Source: Prorocentrum cordatum (Eukaryota; Sar; Dinophyceae; Prorocentrales; Prorocentraceae). From it: a DNA stretch of 64,000 bases. The DNA lies in assembly GCA_963575745.1 (NCBI GenBank), contig CAUYUJ010021682.1, positions 339,183 through 403,182 of the forward strand. Direction: 5' to 3'. Shown piece by piece: positions 53,765 through 63,749 of this stretch. The translations under genes were made by a program, and so were the position numbers. Position 1 is the first letter of the stretch, and the number at the start of each line of letters is the position of its first letter. The notes below the pieces were generated by a model, which was not told the DNA's origin, ran no database searches, and saw only the letters and a program-made list of their open reading frames with translations.

Positions 53765-54325
53765 CGGAGGAGGAGGAGGAGGAGGAGGAGGGGGAGGGGA
53801 GGGGGGGAGGGGAGGGGAGGGAGGGGAGGGGGGGGGAGGAGGAGGAGGAGAGGGAGGGGAACGAGGGGGGGAGGAGGAGGTCGTGGAGAAGGAGGAGGAG
53901 GAGGAGAAGGAGGAGGAGGAGGGGAACGAGGAGGGGAACGAGGGCGAGGAGGAGGAGGAGGAGGACGAAGACGAGGACGAGGACGAGGACGGACGAGGAC
54001 GAGGACGAGGACGCGCGCGGCGGCGGAGGCGGAGGCGGAGGCGGAGGGAGGCGGAGGCGGAGGCGGAGGCGGAGGAGGAGGAGCAGGGCGGAGGAGGAGG
54101 AGGAGGAAAAAGAAGAAGAAGAAGAAGACGACGAAAACGAAGAAGAAGAAGAAGAAGAGGGAGGAGGAGGAGAGGGGAGGGGAAGGAGGAGGAGGCGGAG
54201 GCGGAGGGGGAGAGGGAGAGGGGGAGGGGGAGGGAGGGGGGGAGGAGGAGGAGGAGGAGGAGGAGGAGGAGGAGGAGGAGGAAGAGGAGGAGGCGGAGGA
54301 GGAGGTCGAGGAGGAGGGGGAAGCC
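53765..54325 (+). repeat. 560-bp purine tract, mainly (GGA)n
   Basis: Runs of GGA, GGGGA, GAC, GGC and GAA triplets with almost no pyrimidines on the plus strand. Long mirror-type frames on both strands are by-products. Confidence 0.95.
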
Positions 54326-54752
54326 CTGGGCTTCCCAAATTTTCTCCCTGTGCGCTTTGATTTGTCTTTGACAGGATCGCGTCCGTTTGCTTTACAGCAG
54401 CAGCCACCAGCTGCCTACGGCATACCGCGCCAGCGCAGCATGTAGCAGCGTGAAGGATGTTGAAATGTTTAGCTTCGACCTCGTTCTCAGAGTTTCAGAT
54501 TTCTCGATTATCAGATTTTTAATGTCTTAGATTCGACCTCGTTCTCCAATGTTCTTAGATGATTCGTGGATGTTTTCATTTGTTGATGTTTTAGATTATT
54601 GGGCCCACCGGGCCCTCGGGGTGCCTCCTGGAGGGTCTTCTGGGGCCTCTTCCGGGCCCGCACCGCATTCTGTTGTGGTCCTGACGAGCCGAGGGTCGTG
54701 GCCGTTCGTCGCCTTCGGCGAGTCGAGAGATATTGGCATATGCATCCTCCCC
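54326..54752. other. No gene recognised
   Basis: Contains a repeated TTAGATTCGACCTCGTTCTC-like word (about 54,470-54,545). Confidence 0.4.
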
Positions 54753-54898
54753 TGAAGTCGGGCCTGCCCCTCCACAGGAGGAGTATTCAAAATAGTCAGA
54801 ACATAGTCTGGGGGCGATTGTTTGATTATGTTTGAATAGTTTTGGCTATTGGTATAGTTCGTCCACAATCCGCCTGTAGGAGGACACGCCCGACATAA
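54753..54898. mobile_element. TIR element family III, copy 6
   Basis: TGAAGTCGGGCCTGCCCCTC ... TGTAGGAGGACACGCCCGAC then ATAA, 146 bp, with an AT-rich interior. Confidence 0.85.
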
Positions 54899-54964
54899 TC
54901 CTCCCCCGTGATCATCCCTCTCTTCAATCGGCCGCCTCCTATTCCTCCAGCTCGTCCTCCTCAG

Positions 54965-55190
54965 GGCTCATTTCGATGCCGCCGATTGGATTCGGTTAGA
55001 GTTAGACGGCTTCCGATTTCGATTCGATTCGAGCTGGGATTCCTATTTGGACTCCGATGTCTCAATCCAGGCCTCCTAGCTTGCCGATTTCCGCCAACTC
55101 GACTTTTCCCGATTCGGCTGCCGATGTCCGCCGATCCGATTCATTCCGATCGCCGATCCGACTTCTCGATTCGACTCTCGGGGCGCCTGC
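54965..55190 (+). repeat. Dispersed repeat family VII, copy 3
   Basis: CTCATTTCGATGCCG, TTCGATTCGAGCTGGGATTC, CTGCCGATGTCCGCCGATCC and GATCGCCGATCCGACTT words. It starts about 65 bp after TIR element copy 6. Confidence 0.75.
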
Positions 55191-55574
55191 CCTCTCGCGT
55201 TTGGTCATGGTTCCGAAAGCTAGGTTCGGCTGTCCGTTCAGCGACGAGCGAGGTTCATGACGTGGCCCCAGGTTCTGGGGACAGCGACTCTTCCCGCAGG
55301 GAGAGAAGCATGATAACGAGGGGAAAGAGGATCAGGATGAGGAGGACGAGGAGGATACCAGCCGTGGCGACAGATCAGGAGAAGGAACCGACCTGCCGTT
55401 CTCATACAGCTCCGCTTGGTCGGAAATGTTGCCCCCAGGAGAAGTGGCCCGACGCCAAGCTCGGCAAGGCCAAGAAGGACGCGGATGCGATGGGTGGGCC
55501 GTGCTTGTGTCTTTAGGCGGGCGACCTTGGCAGAGGCCACATGTCTCAGCATCGCCTCGCTGGGCAAATGTAAA
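55191..55574. other. No gene recognised
   Basis: Mixed sequence; frames without domains. Confidence 0.4.
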
Positions 55575-56205
55575 CGCCCAGAGTGGGACAAGCGTGAAAC
55601 CATTTAGGTTCCCAACGCCCCAAAAGGGGACAAGTGTGAAAACGCAAGGGTTCCTGACGCCCCAGAGCGGGACGGCATATGCCCCTACCCCCTCGGCGAG
55701 TCCCTTGGCTCGTTTGTCGCGTACCCGGGCTTGCCCCCTTGCGCTTTCCTTGCCCGTTCCGTGACGCGTTCTTTGCATCCCCGAGTGCGCCCCTGGCACA
55801 TCACGTGACGCGTCCATGCGCCTTGCGCTTGCGTCGTCTGGTCCCGCTTTGGAACAAGTCGGTCTTGAGCTCGAGCTGATTGAGCGTCCCACACGCTTCG
55901 ACTGCAACCAGCTCTGGGCCAGCTATGCGCCCAGGCAGTCGAGTTTGAGATCCAGGTCAGTTCGGTCAGGATTCGGATGGCAAGGGCGACTTGATCCACA
56001 ACATTATCGAACACAACGCAAGTCACTGTGGCATGACACATGTAATTTCAGCACGGCGCAGCACAGTACAATCCTTTGCACGGTACATCACGGTCGACAC
56101 TTTCAGCATTTCAAGTGCGTGTTGTCCAATCAGGCGTTTTGAACACGCAGCCATGCCTCGCGTGTTCAAATTTCTTTCCGGATTCGCGGGTCGATCATGT
56201 TCCCA
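55575..56205 (+). repeat. Dispersed repeat family I, copy F
   Basis: Two 43-bp minisatellite units (55,575-55,675), a GCGTTCCGTGACGCGT-type head, then the body ending GGGTCGATCATGTTC at about 56,205. Confidence 0.8.
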
Positions 56206-58325
56206 GCCAAGCAACGGTAGATCGCGTTCGTTCGAAGACGACCACGCACAATTCCAGCGGATGGGCGCCCGAAACCGAGTGCCCACGCCCGGCGCGATGT
56301 CGCCACGGAGGACGACGATTGGGTTGGGATGACGATGTCGCCCAGGTTCTACGGATCGCGACCACGGCACACGGGGACGACGATGACAAAAGTGGGTGCG
56401 CATCGATGCGCACGGGGACGACGACGATGACTTACTCCTGTTGCTGCTTCTCCCCCTGCCCCTCTCTCCGTTTTCTGCTCTCTTCCCCTTTTCCTCAGCC
56501 ACGGGGCGACTTCTCTGCATTGGCAAAACAAGTGCGCATGGCATTGCGACGGGCGAGATGCCTTGGTCTGCATCGGAACCAGACGTTGCGGCGTGCGTCG
56601 TGCGTCAACGTTGCACACTGTTGGAACAGCCAGCGGGCACACGGGTGTCATTGGTGCCCGCACGTGTTCTTCGCCAGCAATGCGCCCGTGTCTGTTTTTT
56701 TCAGCGTGCCCAGCGCAATGCATTGGTACGGTGTGTTGCACCATGTTATGCAACGCGGCATTCTGTCATACGAGCCCATGCAATGCTAAACGGCGTTAGT
56801 GCGGTACGTTTTGACATGTTAATGGACGGTGTCCAACTCGATGCCATGCTACGGGATGATATGCGACGCACTTCTATTTTGAGCTACAGCGCAATGACAT
56901 GCTACATGCTATGATATGCCACGATAGCGTAGACCATGCGATGCCAGGCTTTGCTATGTACGATGTGCTTCGGTTTCACAGAAGGCTGGATGCCAGCAGT
57001 AATGATACACTTGATAGGGTTCGCACCGCTTTCTATCAACCCTCCGCACCCTTCCAGTCATCTCCCGCTTTCTCTGAATCTAGAATTTGATTTGGGATAC
57101 ACGCGCAACTAAAAAGCACATATCCTGTACAAGGCCATATGATATCGGACGTTACGACCCCCCACATTAGAGACAATCTGTGGACTCGTGTGTGTCGGTG
57201 ACGCGCGTGCCACGACATTTTCCGACTTCTTCGCCGAAGTTATAGTATTGTGTTGGACCCGCCGTTTCAGGGGCAGCACCGAAGTACAATTTGTCCTTCA
57301 CACCCAGATCGACTTACACATGTTCTCTGACCCCCAGCTGCTCACGTCTGTGAGACCATAGGTTTCGGTGGCTTGCATGCCACCGCCAAGTGGGGGCACT
57401 GACCTCGCCGGGCCCGCCGCATATGGCTCCCTCGCCCCGCCCCCTCCGACGCCGAGTGGTTTTGGTGTAGCAAACGCTGCGATTGGTATCACAGGGTCTT
57501 ACAACGTCGCAGCACACATGTGCCGATGGTGACGTCAGGGGTGGTGGCGGGTTGCACATGATCACCAGTTTTGGTGCTACACCGGCGGATTGGATCCGCA
57601 TCATTTGTGCATGACATTCCCCGTGGGTTTGTTTTAAAATTTATGTTTTTTGTTATCTCTGCGGATGTACAATTCACGTGTTTTTTCCAGCTGTGATTGC
57701 ATTAAGGTAGTTGGGATTTGAGGTTGCGATGGTGTTCTATGGGTGGTGCTCAATTGTTGATGCCCTTTGATGCCTGGAGTGTTGTCAGTGCTCGGTTCGC
57801 TCTGGTGCCATAGGAGTGGTGCTCCATAACTAACCCTGTGATGCCTTGGGTGTTGCGTTTCCTCGCCCCTGGTGCTTTACGGATGGTGCTCTATGGCTGG
57901 TGCCACATGAAGCCATTTGTGCAGCGGTTATTCGTATTTGGGGCATTGGTGTTTGATGGGTGGTGTCATATGTGTCGCGCCCTACGTCTCCATGAGTGTT
58001 GCGAGTGATCCGAATTGCCCTATTGCCCTTAATGGTTTGTGTGCTGTGGCTCCTTACGCTTGGCAGATGGTCTATGATGCCCCGTTTGCTGCCATGTCTC
58101 GTTATTGGCAATATGCCCTCTGTCTGGCGCCACATGGCTGATATATTCGCATGAGCCAGTCATGTTGTACCGCATACATTGGGCCACGTAGATCGCACAT
58201 CGAGGGTACAACAGTGTGCCGTTTGGCACTTACTTCGGCATGCATGTACAGTTGTGACGCAGTACGATAGTAATTACCCAGCGCGAGCGAGAATACGTTG
58301 GTCAGGGAGAGAATGCCGTTGATGA
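56206..58325. other. Gene-free stretch of lower GC content
   Basis: Frames are short. A very degenerate GGTGCTCTATGGCTGGTGCC-type repeat can be seen at about 57,720-58,110. I see no RNA gene or domain. Confidence 0.4.
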
Positions 58326-58454
58326 GGAGGGCAATTGTGGCGTGGTGCGGTCTGGGGAGACTGTGTCATCGGTTTGGTGGACGTGCTGCAGCATCTCCTG
58401 GTGGCTCGCACGGCAGAGACTGCCGCCTCTTGGCGTTCTGACCCCGGCGAATGA

Positions 58455-58616
58455 CCGTGTGAGGAGTCGGAGACCTTCCCGTACCCCGTCTGGCTGTCCC
58501 TGGCCGTGCAGCAGCCCCCCGCGGCGGCTGCGTTCGACGTGCTCGAGATCCCGGTGAAGCTTTATGTGGACGGCCTCGAGTCTCAGCCTCAGTCGTGGCC
58601 AGACGGCACGAGATAG
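58455..58616 (+). CDS. Possible exon of an unknown protein
   Basis: Open after a TGA at 58,452-58,454 to a TAG at 58,614-58,616. It includes ETFPYPVWLSLAVQQPPAAA and then FDVLEIPVKLYVDGLESQ. Codons are strongly G/C-ended and the pattern of alternating hydrophobic residues looks like beta strands. A possible acceptor AG lies at about 58,462 or 58,466. Upstream, in the other phase, GDCVIGLVDVLQHLLVART (about 58,362-58,420) may be a neighbouring exon. No family is recognised. Confidence 0.3.
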   Translation, partial: PCEESETFPYPVWLSLAVQQPPAAAAFDVLEIPVKLYVDGLESQPQSWPDGTR

Positions 58617-58969
58617 CAAGGGGGAGAGGAGGGCGAGCAGGGCGGGGGAGGACTTTGGAGGATGCGAGGACGAGCGGCAGCAGCAACCTCGGGCGAACAG
58701 AAAGGGTGGGAGACGAGGAGGAACAGCATAACACAGGTGATCAACAGCAGGAGCAAGCAGTAAGAGATGAAGAAGGAGGACGAGAAGGAAGATAATGATG
58801 GGAAGGATCGGCGGCGAGCCTTGGGGGGAAAAGTGAGAAGGGGGCATGCGGCATGCCTTCTGAGAAGGCAGCGGGACTTCTCAGAGGCCCTCGCGCCTTT
58901 GAAAAGCCGTGGCCTGGAAGACTTCTTATGGGGCGCGATCCCCTGGCGACAACGAACGGGGTGAGGGGG
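58617..58969. other. No gene recognised
   Basis: Purine-rich sequence with a diverged CTTCTGAGAAGGCAG / CTTCTCAGAGGCC hairpin near 58,857-58,890, related to family IX. Confidence 0.4.
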
Positions 58970-59039
58970 CACATCACGATTCACGCCGGAACCGCCTGGC
59001 TTATGCCCACGTTGCGCCTGCGCGAATCGTGACGTGACC
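58970..59039. repeat. Fold-back family V, copy 2
   Basis: CACATCACGATTCACGCC and GCGCGAATCGTGACGTGACC arms around a loop of about 30 bases. Confidence 0.75.
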
Positions 59040-59475
59040 AGGGAGAAGAGATGGGGGGGGGCGTGGCGGATCTTCGCGAATAGCAGGGAACGGGTTCCTG
59101 CAAGCTCTCGCCTCTCCAGAGGGCTCGCCGCCGACAGGAGCAAGGCTGGGAGGGGGCCTCGGAGGAGGAATCTGGGCCCTTCCCTCGTCGGTCAACGAGC
59201 CAGGCGAGATTCGATGGGCGGCGGGGGCAGGGTTCGGAATTCGTCGAACACCCGGCGACATCCGAACCCTACCCCCATTGCGCGCCACTTAACGGAGGGG
59301 CAATGCATGGAGGGGGGGAAGGGTACCCTTTTCGGGCCCTAAAAGCCCCCTCTCTGGATCCGAAAGGGCTCCTTTAGGGGCCCCAGAGGGGAGAGCCCCT
59401 TTCGGCACCCCTCGCTGCTCCCCCATTGATCGCCCCCTGCGACAGCCGTGAACATTTTAATTTGTTGTGTCTTGT
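59040..59475. other. No gene recognised
   Basis: Contains GGGCCCTAAAAGCCCC / GGGGCTCTCCCC style inverted words at 59,330-59,405; no domain. Confidence 0.4.
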
Positions 59476-59476
59476 T

Positions 59477-59514
<38 letters not shown>

Positions 59515-59522
59515 GGTGTTGG

Positions 59523-59597
<75 letters not shown>

Positions 59598-59611
59598 GTG
59601 TGTGTGTGTGT
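59476..59611 (+). repeat. (TTG)n microsatellite followed by (TG)n
   Basis: About 40 TTG units with three interruptions (TTGGTGTTGGTG), ending in about eight TG units. Confidence 0.95.
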
Positions 59612-59999
59612 TTCGTCTTCGTTTCCTCCTCTTCCTCGCCTTTTCCTATTTTTCTGTCCTTGCTTCCTGCTCGTTCCCGTTCTCTTTCTTCTCGTTTTCG
59701 CTTTGTTGTTTGTTTCGTTTCTTGCTCTGTGCGCTGCCTGCTTCTGCTGTCGCTCGTCGTTTTTTTTTCCCCCCCCTGGCTTGTCCTCGTTCCCCTCCGT
59801 CTGGCCGCCTGCGTGGAGCGCAGGGCGCGCGCGCGCTGCGCGTTTGCCGTGCTCGTGGGCTTGTGCCCTTCATTTATCGCCGCCCAGCCCCCGCCTCCCA
59901 TCGACTCGGGAGAATCGATGGCTGGTTGGGGGGTAGGGTTCGGATGTCGCCACCTCGTCAGGGGGTGGGCGCGGCCCGGCCGCGTGCGGGAGAAGGAGC

Positions 60000-60345
60000 G
60001 GGAGAAGGAGCAGGAGCAGGAGCAGGAGCAGGAGGAGGAGGAGGAGGAGGAGGAGGAGGAGGAGGGGGAGGCGAGGGAGGAGGAGGAGAGGAGGAGGCGG
60101 AGGAGGGAGGAAGAGGAGAGGAGGAGGGGAGGAGGAGGAGGAGGGGAGGAGGAGGAGGAGGAGGGGAGGAGGAGGAGGAGGATGAGGAGGTGGAGGGAGG
60201 AGGAGGATGGGGGAGGCAGAGGGAGGAGGAGGAGGAAGGAGGCGGAGGAGGAGGGGGAGGGAGGGGAGGAGGAGGGGGGGAGGAGGAGAGGAGGAGGAGT
60301 GGAGGAGGAGGAGGGGGGGGGGGAGGAGGAGGGGAGGAGTGGGTG
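60000..60345 (+). repeat. (GGA)n tract
   Basis: GGA triplets with GCG, GGGGGG and GAC interruptions. It begins with GAAGGAGCGGGAGAAGGAGC. Confidence 0.95.
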
Positions 60346-60457
60346 GGGGGCGGAGCCGCCACAGAGCTGGCGCCGAGGCCTGGGCAGACCCGGGTGGAGG
60401 CGCCCAGCGTGCGTGCCGCCGCCGCTCCTCTGGCTCGGGGGTGGCCAAGAGATAGGG

Positions 60458-60590
60458 TTAAGTCGGGCGCGTCCCTCTACAGGAGGAAAATTCATAAGTA
60501 GACAAAATAGTCAGGGGAAGATTTTTCTATCATGCTTGATGTCTTGGTATTGTTTGAGTATGTTTCATAGTTGTTTCAAAATACGCCTGC
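60458..60590. mobile_element. TIR element family III, copy 7 (right end decayed)
   Basis: Left end TTAAGTCGGGCGCGTCCCTC then TACAGGAGGA; the interior resembles the other copies and ends at AAATACGCCTGCTCATG, without the CATGCCCGAC terminus. Confidence 0.7.
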
Positions 60591-60979
60591 TCATGTTTAT
60601 GCAGTTGCTTATTATTCTTCTATGTTCGGGGCGGCCGAGAGAGGGTTTCGGATGCATCTCCTGGGAGGTGTAGTTCTGACTTTGCTCTGGTCCGAAATCC
60701 GCATTAATCCCTCGTAAACGCCGCTGGATCCGATTTAATCCGGCCTAGTCCCGCTCAGTCCCGCGGAATCCGCGGCCGAATCCGGCGCAGCAGCCCCCCA
60801 AACGGGGCTGAGTTCGTTTTAATTCTTCCGACGAAGACCTTCCAGTAGTTGCCTCCTGAGGGGGTGATGGCTAAGGGGTGGGCGGATGGAGGCGTGTTCT
60901 TTCTAGTTCTGACAAGCTGCAGGGGGGGGACAAAAACATACAAACATAATGCATCGTCGACTCCCAGGATAACAGTGAA
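60591..60979. other. No gene recognised
   Basis: AATCCGSC-type words recur at 60,690-60,790; no domain. Confidence 0.4.
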
Positions 60980-61090
60980 ACATATGGCAAGTGGGGGGGA
61001 AGACGAACACCCAGAAAATATTGAAAATATGTGGAATCCTGGGAATGGTGTGTATTCACTTGTGTGTCCCTGGGCCCTTTCAAAGTTTCT
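60980..61090 (+). repeat. Dispersed repeat family IV, copy 2
   Basis: Same word order as 42,510-42,640 (GAAGACGAACACCCAGAAAA, TGGAATCCTGGGAATG, TTGTGTGTCCCTGGG). Confidence 0.65.
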
Positions 61091-61184
61091 CTTTGCATGG
61101 GGGGCGAGGCGTGGCCCTTCACGCAAGTCGGGGCCAGCTTGCACGCCTTCTCGGCCCAGCGCTGCTTGAAGAGGCGGCGGAGGT

Positions 61185-61345
61185 CAGCCACGCGCAGAGG
61201 GGGGTGGGGGGAGGGGGGAGGGCTTCTTAGAAGCACCCCGGCTTCTTAGAAGGCGCGGGCCTTATCGATAGATGTAAGGCCGGCGCCTTCTAAGAAGCAG
61301 CCTACTTCTAAGAAGCCCTCCCCTCCCTCCACCCCCTTGTGCGCG
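61185..61345. repeat. Double-hairpin element family IX, copy 2
   Basis: GGGAGGGCTTCTTAGAAGC and CTTCTTAGAAGGCGC pair with GCGCCTTCTAAGAAGC and CTTCTAAGAAGCCCTCCCC. It is close to the copy at 49,111-49,252 and shares both flanks (CAGCCAC before, GCCGCCAAGA after). Confidence 0.85.
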
Positions 61346-61651
61346 CCGCCAAGAAGGGGGGGATGCCATGCAAGTAAAAATGCCTGCGCCTCATAGAGGC
61401 TGTTTTTTTTTCAGGTTCTTGCGAGAGCCCGGGTTATCGGGCCCACCCCCTCCTCCTCCGGACAGCCTTCCTTTCTTCGTCGGTTGCGCAGGTCCGAGTG
61501 TAGGCAGTATTGGTGCGCGCGGGCATACGTGGGGCTGCCCAAAGCGAAAAGGTTAGGTTGTCGGCCAGCACCTCCCCCCCCCAGCGGATAGCTCAGGCTA
61601 TCTCTAGCGATAACGGGCGTGGCGGAGGGGGGGAGGGGGGAGGGAGTGGCC

Positions 61652-61734
61652 AGTCACGTTTCGATTCGCGCCGACACTGTATTGGAATGCTTAGAAATGG
61701 TTCATTCAGACGGCGCTGGCGCGAATCGTGACGT
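61652..61734. repeat. Fold-back family V, copy 3
   Basis: AGTCACGTTTCGATTCGCGCC and GGCGCGAATCGTGACGT arms around a loop of about 40 bases. It is preceded at 61,603 by the same TAGCGATAACGGGCGTG word found before copy 1. Confidence 0.75.
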
Positions 61735-62019
61735 GGCAGGGATGGGTAATAGGGGGGGGGCTAAGGACGGTCACGGGTGTCATCGCGGTTAATTCAAAAA
61801 CTACAGGGGTTCGGAGGAGTAGATGGTGTCGGAGGATCGCGCTGTATAGCCGATGCATCGTCGATGCGGCTCGATGTGGAGCCCGATTTTCTCTACGCCG
61901 ACGGCACCGATGCACCGCTGACCTCGCGGATGCATCACCGATGCATCGGCGATGCATCAGCTTTGCAGCGCGATCTTCCGACCAGGTTACTCAGACCCAA
62001 TTTGGAAGGCCGCTAGTTA

Positions 62020-63198
62020 ATGGGGGGGGTGATGGGGGTGGATATCATTGGTGGGGCCATGAATCTCCCAAGATTTCATGGTCCCCTCTTCTTCCTTCAT
62101 GCGTCCACTGGTCACCTCCTCGTCCACGCAAATGCCCCGGGACATGATTTGCCACCCCCCTTCTTAGACGCCCTTCTCTTGGATGCCCCCGGCTCCGCTC
62201 TCTTGGCACACGGAGAAGACGGAGGTTCGAGGATCGAGGTTTTTGAATTTTGGTGTGGTTCGAGAAGACAGCGAGTCATTTTGAATCCTTTCGGGGGTAT
62301 TTGGGAGGCTTCTCGTCGCCAAGCCAAAACGCAACCAAGGAGAGCAGGATATTTCCAGGGAGCGTTCGTTGAGGTCCAGACGGGCTCACGGGGTCGCCGA
62401 AGGTGTTTCTTGCCCAGCCCATTTGGAGCCCCATGGGGCCTTCTGGGCCTCGTGAGGGGTGCTTTGGAGGTCTTTGGACCTCCAGGGGAAAATTGGGGCC
62501 ACCGTGGGCAACACAACATCATAAGGGAGAGTCCTACAGCAAAACGCCCAGTGTGCCTTCCACCAGATGCTATGTCAATCGGCAAGGGCGCGACAGAAAC
62601 TGCGACGATGGACGAGGCGCCTTGTTCTCAGGCAGCAGGAGTTCCAACGTCTTCTCGCCCGTCGCCTTCGATTTTCCATCAGGCCATTTCGCCGGGCACA
62701 ACGGCGCTTCGGAGCGTCATCGTCTATGTTAGGGATCATCCCCTCCTGGGGCATCATGTGCCGCCTGCCATTTCTCCCTCGCCGTTCCTGCTCGTCTACA
62801 TCCCCCGCTGGCAACTCGTTCATCCTCCTCGTCTTCCTTCCCCGTGGGCGGTCTTCCGCACAGGGCTGAATGATCTGGTTGGTCTGGCGGTCCGAGCAGT
62901 CTTTCCTGTCCTGCCGGTTTCGGCCAGCTTTGAGTGGGGGGAATGGTTTAGGTTTGTTTGGATGGAGGGTCAACTTTTGCCCCCGCTGGTCGTGTTGGCG
63001 CGACGGGCCTGCTGTTTTCTTTGGTCCGGCTGGTTGAGTGCTCTTGGCTTGGACGGTCAGGCTGCGACGGTTGGCTCTGCCCGCAAGGATGGCCAGGCGG
63101 GCTTACTTGGTCCGCTCCCTCTGGCTGACTGGACCCTCCGCGGTCGCCTCGGTCATTTTCCATTCGATGTGCTGCCAGGCGATGACGCTCAGACTTGA
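62020..63198 (+). CDS. Hypothetical 392-residue ORF
   Basis: From the ATG at 62,020 to 63,198 without a stop, the longest frame in the window not explained by a repeat or transposon. There are several hydrophobic, Pro- and Trp-rich stretches (for example FLHASTGHLLVHANAPG and AVRAVFPVLPVSASFEWG) but no motif I recognise. Third positions are not strongly G/C-biased and the sequence starts at a G8 run. A chance frame in GC-rich DNA is a real alternative. Confidence 0.25.
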   Translation: MGGVMGVDIIGGAMNLPRFHGPLFFLHASTGHLLVHANAPGHDLPPPFLDALLLDAPGSALLAHGEDGGSRIEVFEFWCGSRRQRVILNPFGGIWEASRRQAKTQPRRAGYFQGAFVEVQTGSRGRRRCFLPSPFGAPWGLLGLVRGALEVFGPPGENWGHRGQHNIIRESPTAKRPVCLPPDAMSIGKGATETATMDEAPCSQAAGVPTSSRPSPSIFHQAISPGTTALRSVIVYVRDHPLLGHHVPPAISPSPFLLVYIPRWQLVHPPRLPSPWAVFRTGLNDLVGLAVRAVFPVLPVSASFEWGEWFRFVWMEGQLLPPLVVLARRACCFLWSGWLSALGLDGQAATVGSARKDGQAGLLGPLPLADWTLRGRLGHFPFDVLPGDDAQT

Positions 63199-63604
63199 AA
63201 GATCGGCGCCCCTGGACCGACGTTTCAACCTGAGACAGGGCCATGTTTTTCAAATCGGAAAAGGCCCATCTTTAAGTCGCCCAAACTGCCTCACTTTTTC
63301 AAAGATGAACAAGTGGTTTTGAAAAGGAGCGGCTTAAATTTGACAGAGGGCAGAGTTCCATTGAAACGCCGCCAGTTTCAAATTGAAACGCGGGCCCCGG
63401 GTTGCCCCATGTTGCGCGGGCTATGTTCTAAGCCGCTCGAAGCGAAGAAAAGGTCTTGTGCCCCAGCGCCTTCCTTCGATTTGGGGCAAAAGAACTGATA
63501 TGGCTGTTGATGTTCCCTCCCTTTCCACCGTCCTGTCTGCCGCAGCCGGACTTGACGCAGCAGCGCTGTCGGTCCCCGCCCCGGGCGACGCAAGTGGCAG
63601 GAGG

Positions 63605-63720
63605 ATGACGACGACGTTGACGACGACAATGATGACGAGGACGAAGATGACGACGACGACGATGACGACGACGACGACGAGGAAGTCGAGGGCGAGGATG
63701 ACGACGACGACAACGACGTC
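63605..63720 (+). repeat. (GAC)n/(GAT)n microsatellite
   Basis: GACGACGAC-type triplets with GAG and AGG interruptions. Confidence 0.9.
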
Positions 63721-63749
63721 TATTGTTGTTGGGTTCGGCCCTTCCAGAG

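Noticed and set aside
53671-54445. Several 150-250 codon Arg/Glu/Gly-rich frames
   Set aside because: Products of a purine-only tract, open in all three plus phases.
59374-60495. 373-codon minus frame with poly-Asn
   Set aside because: The Asn run is the (TTG)n microsatellite read backwards; the rest is GGA tract and TIR element.
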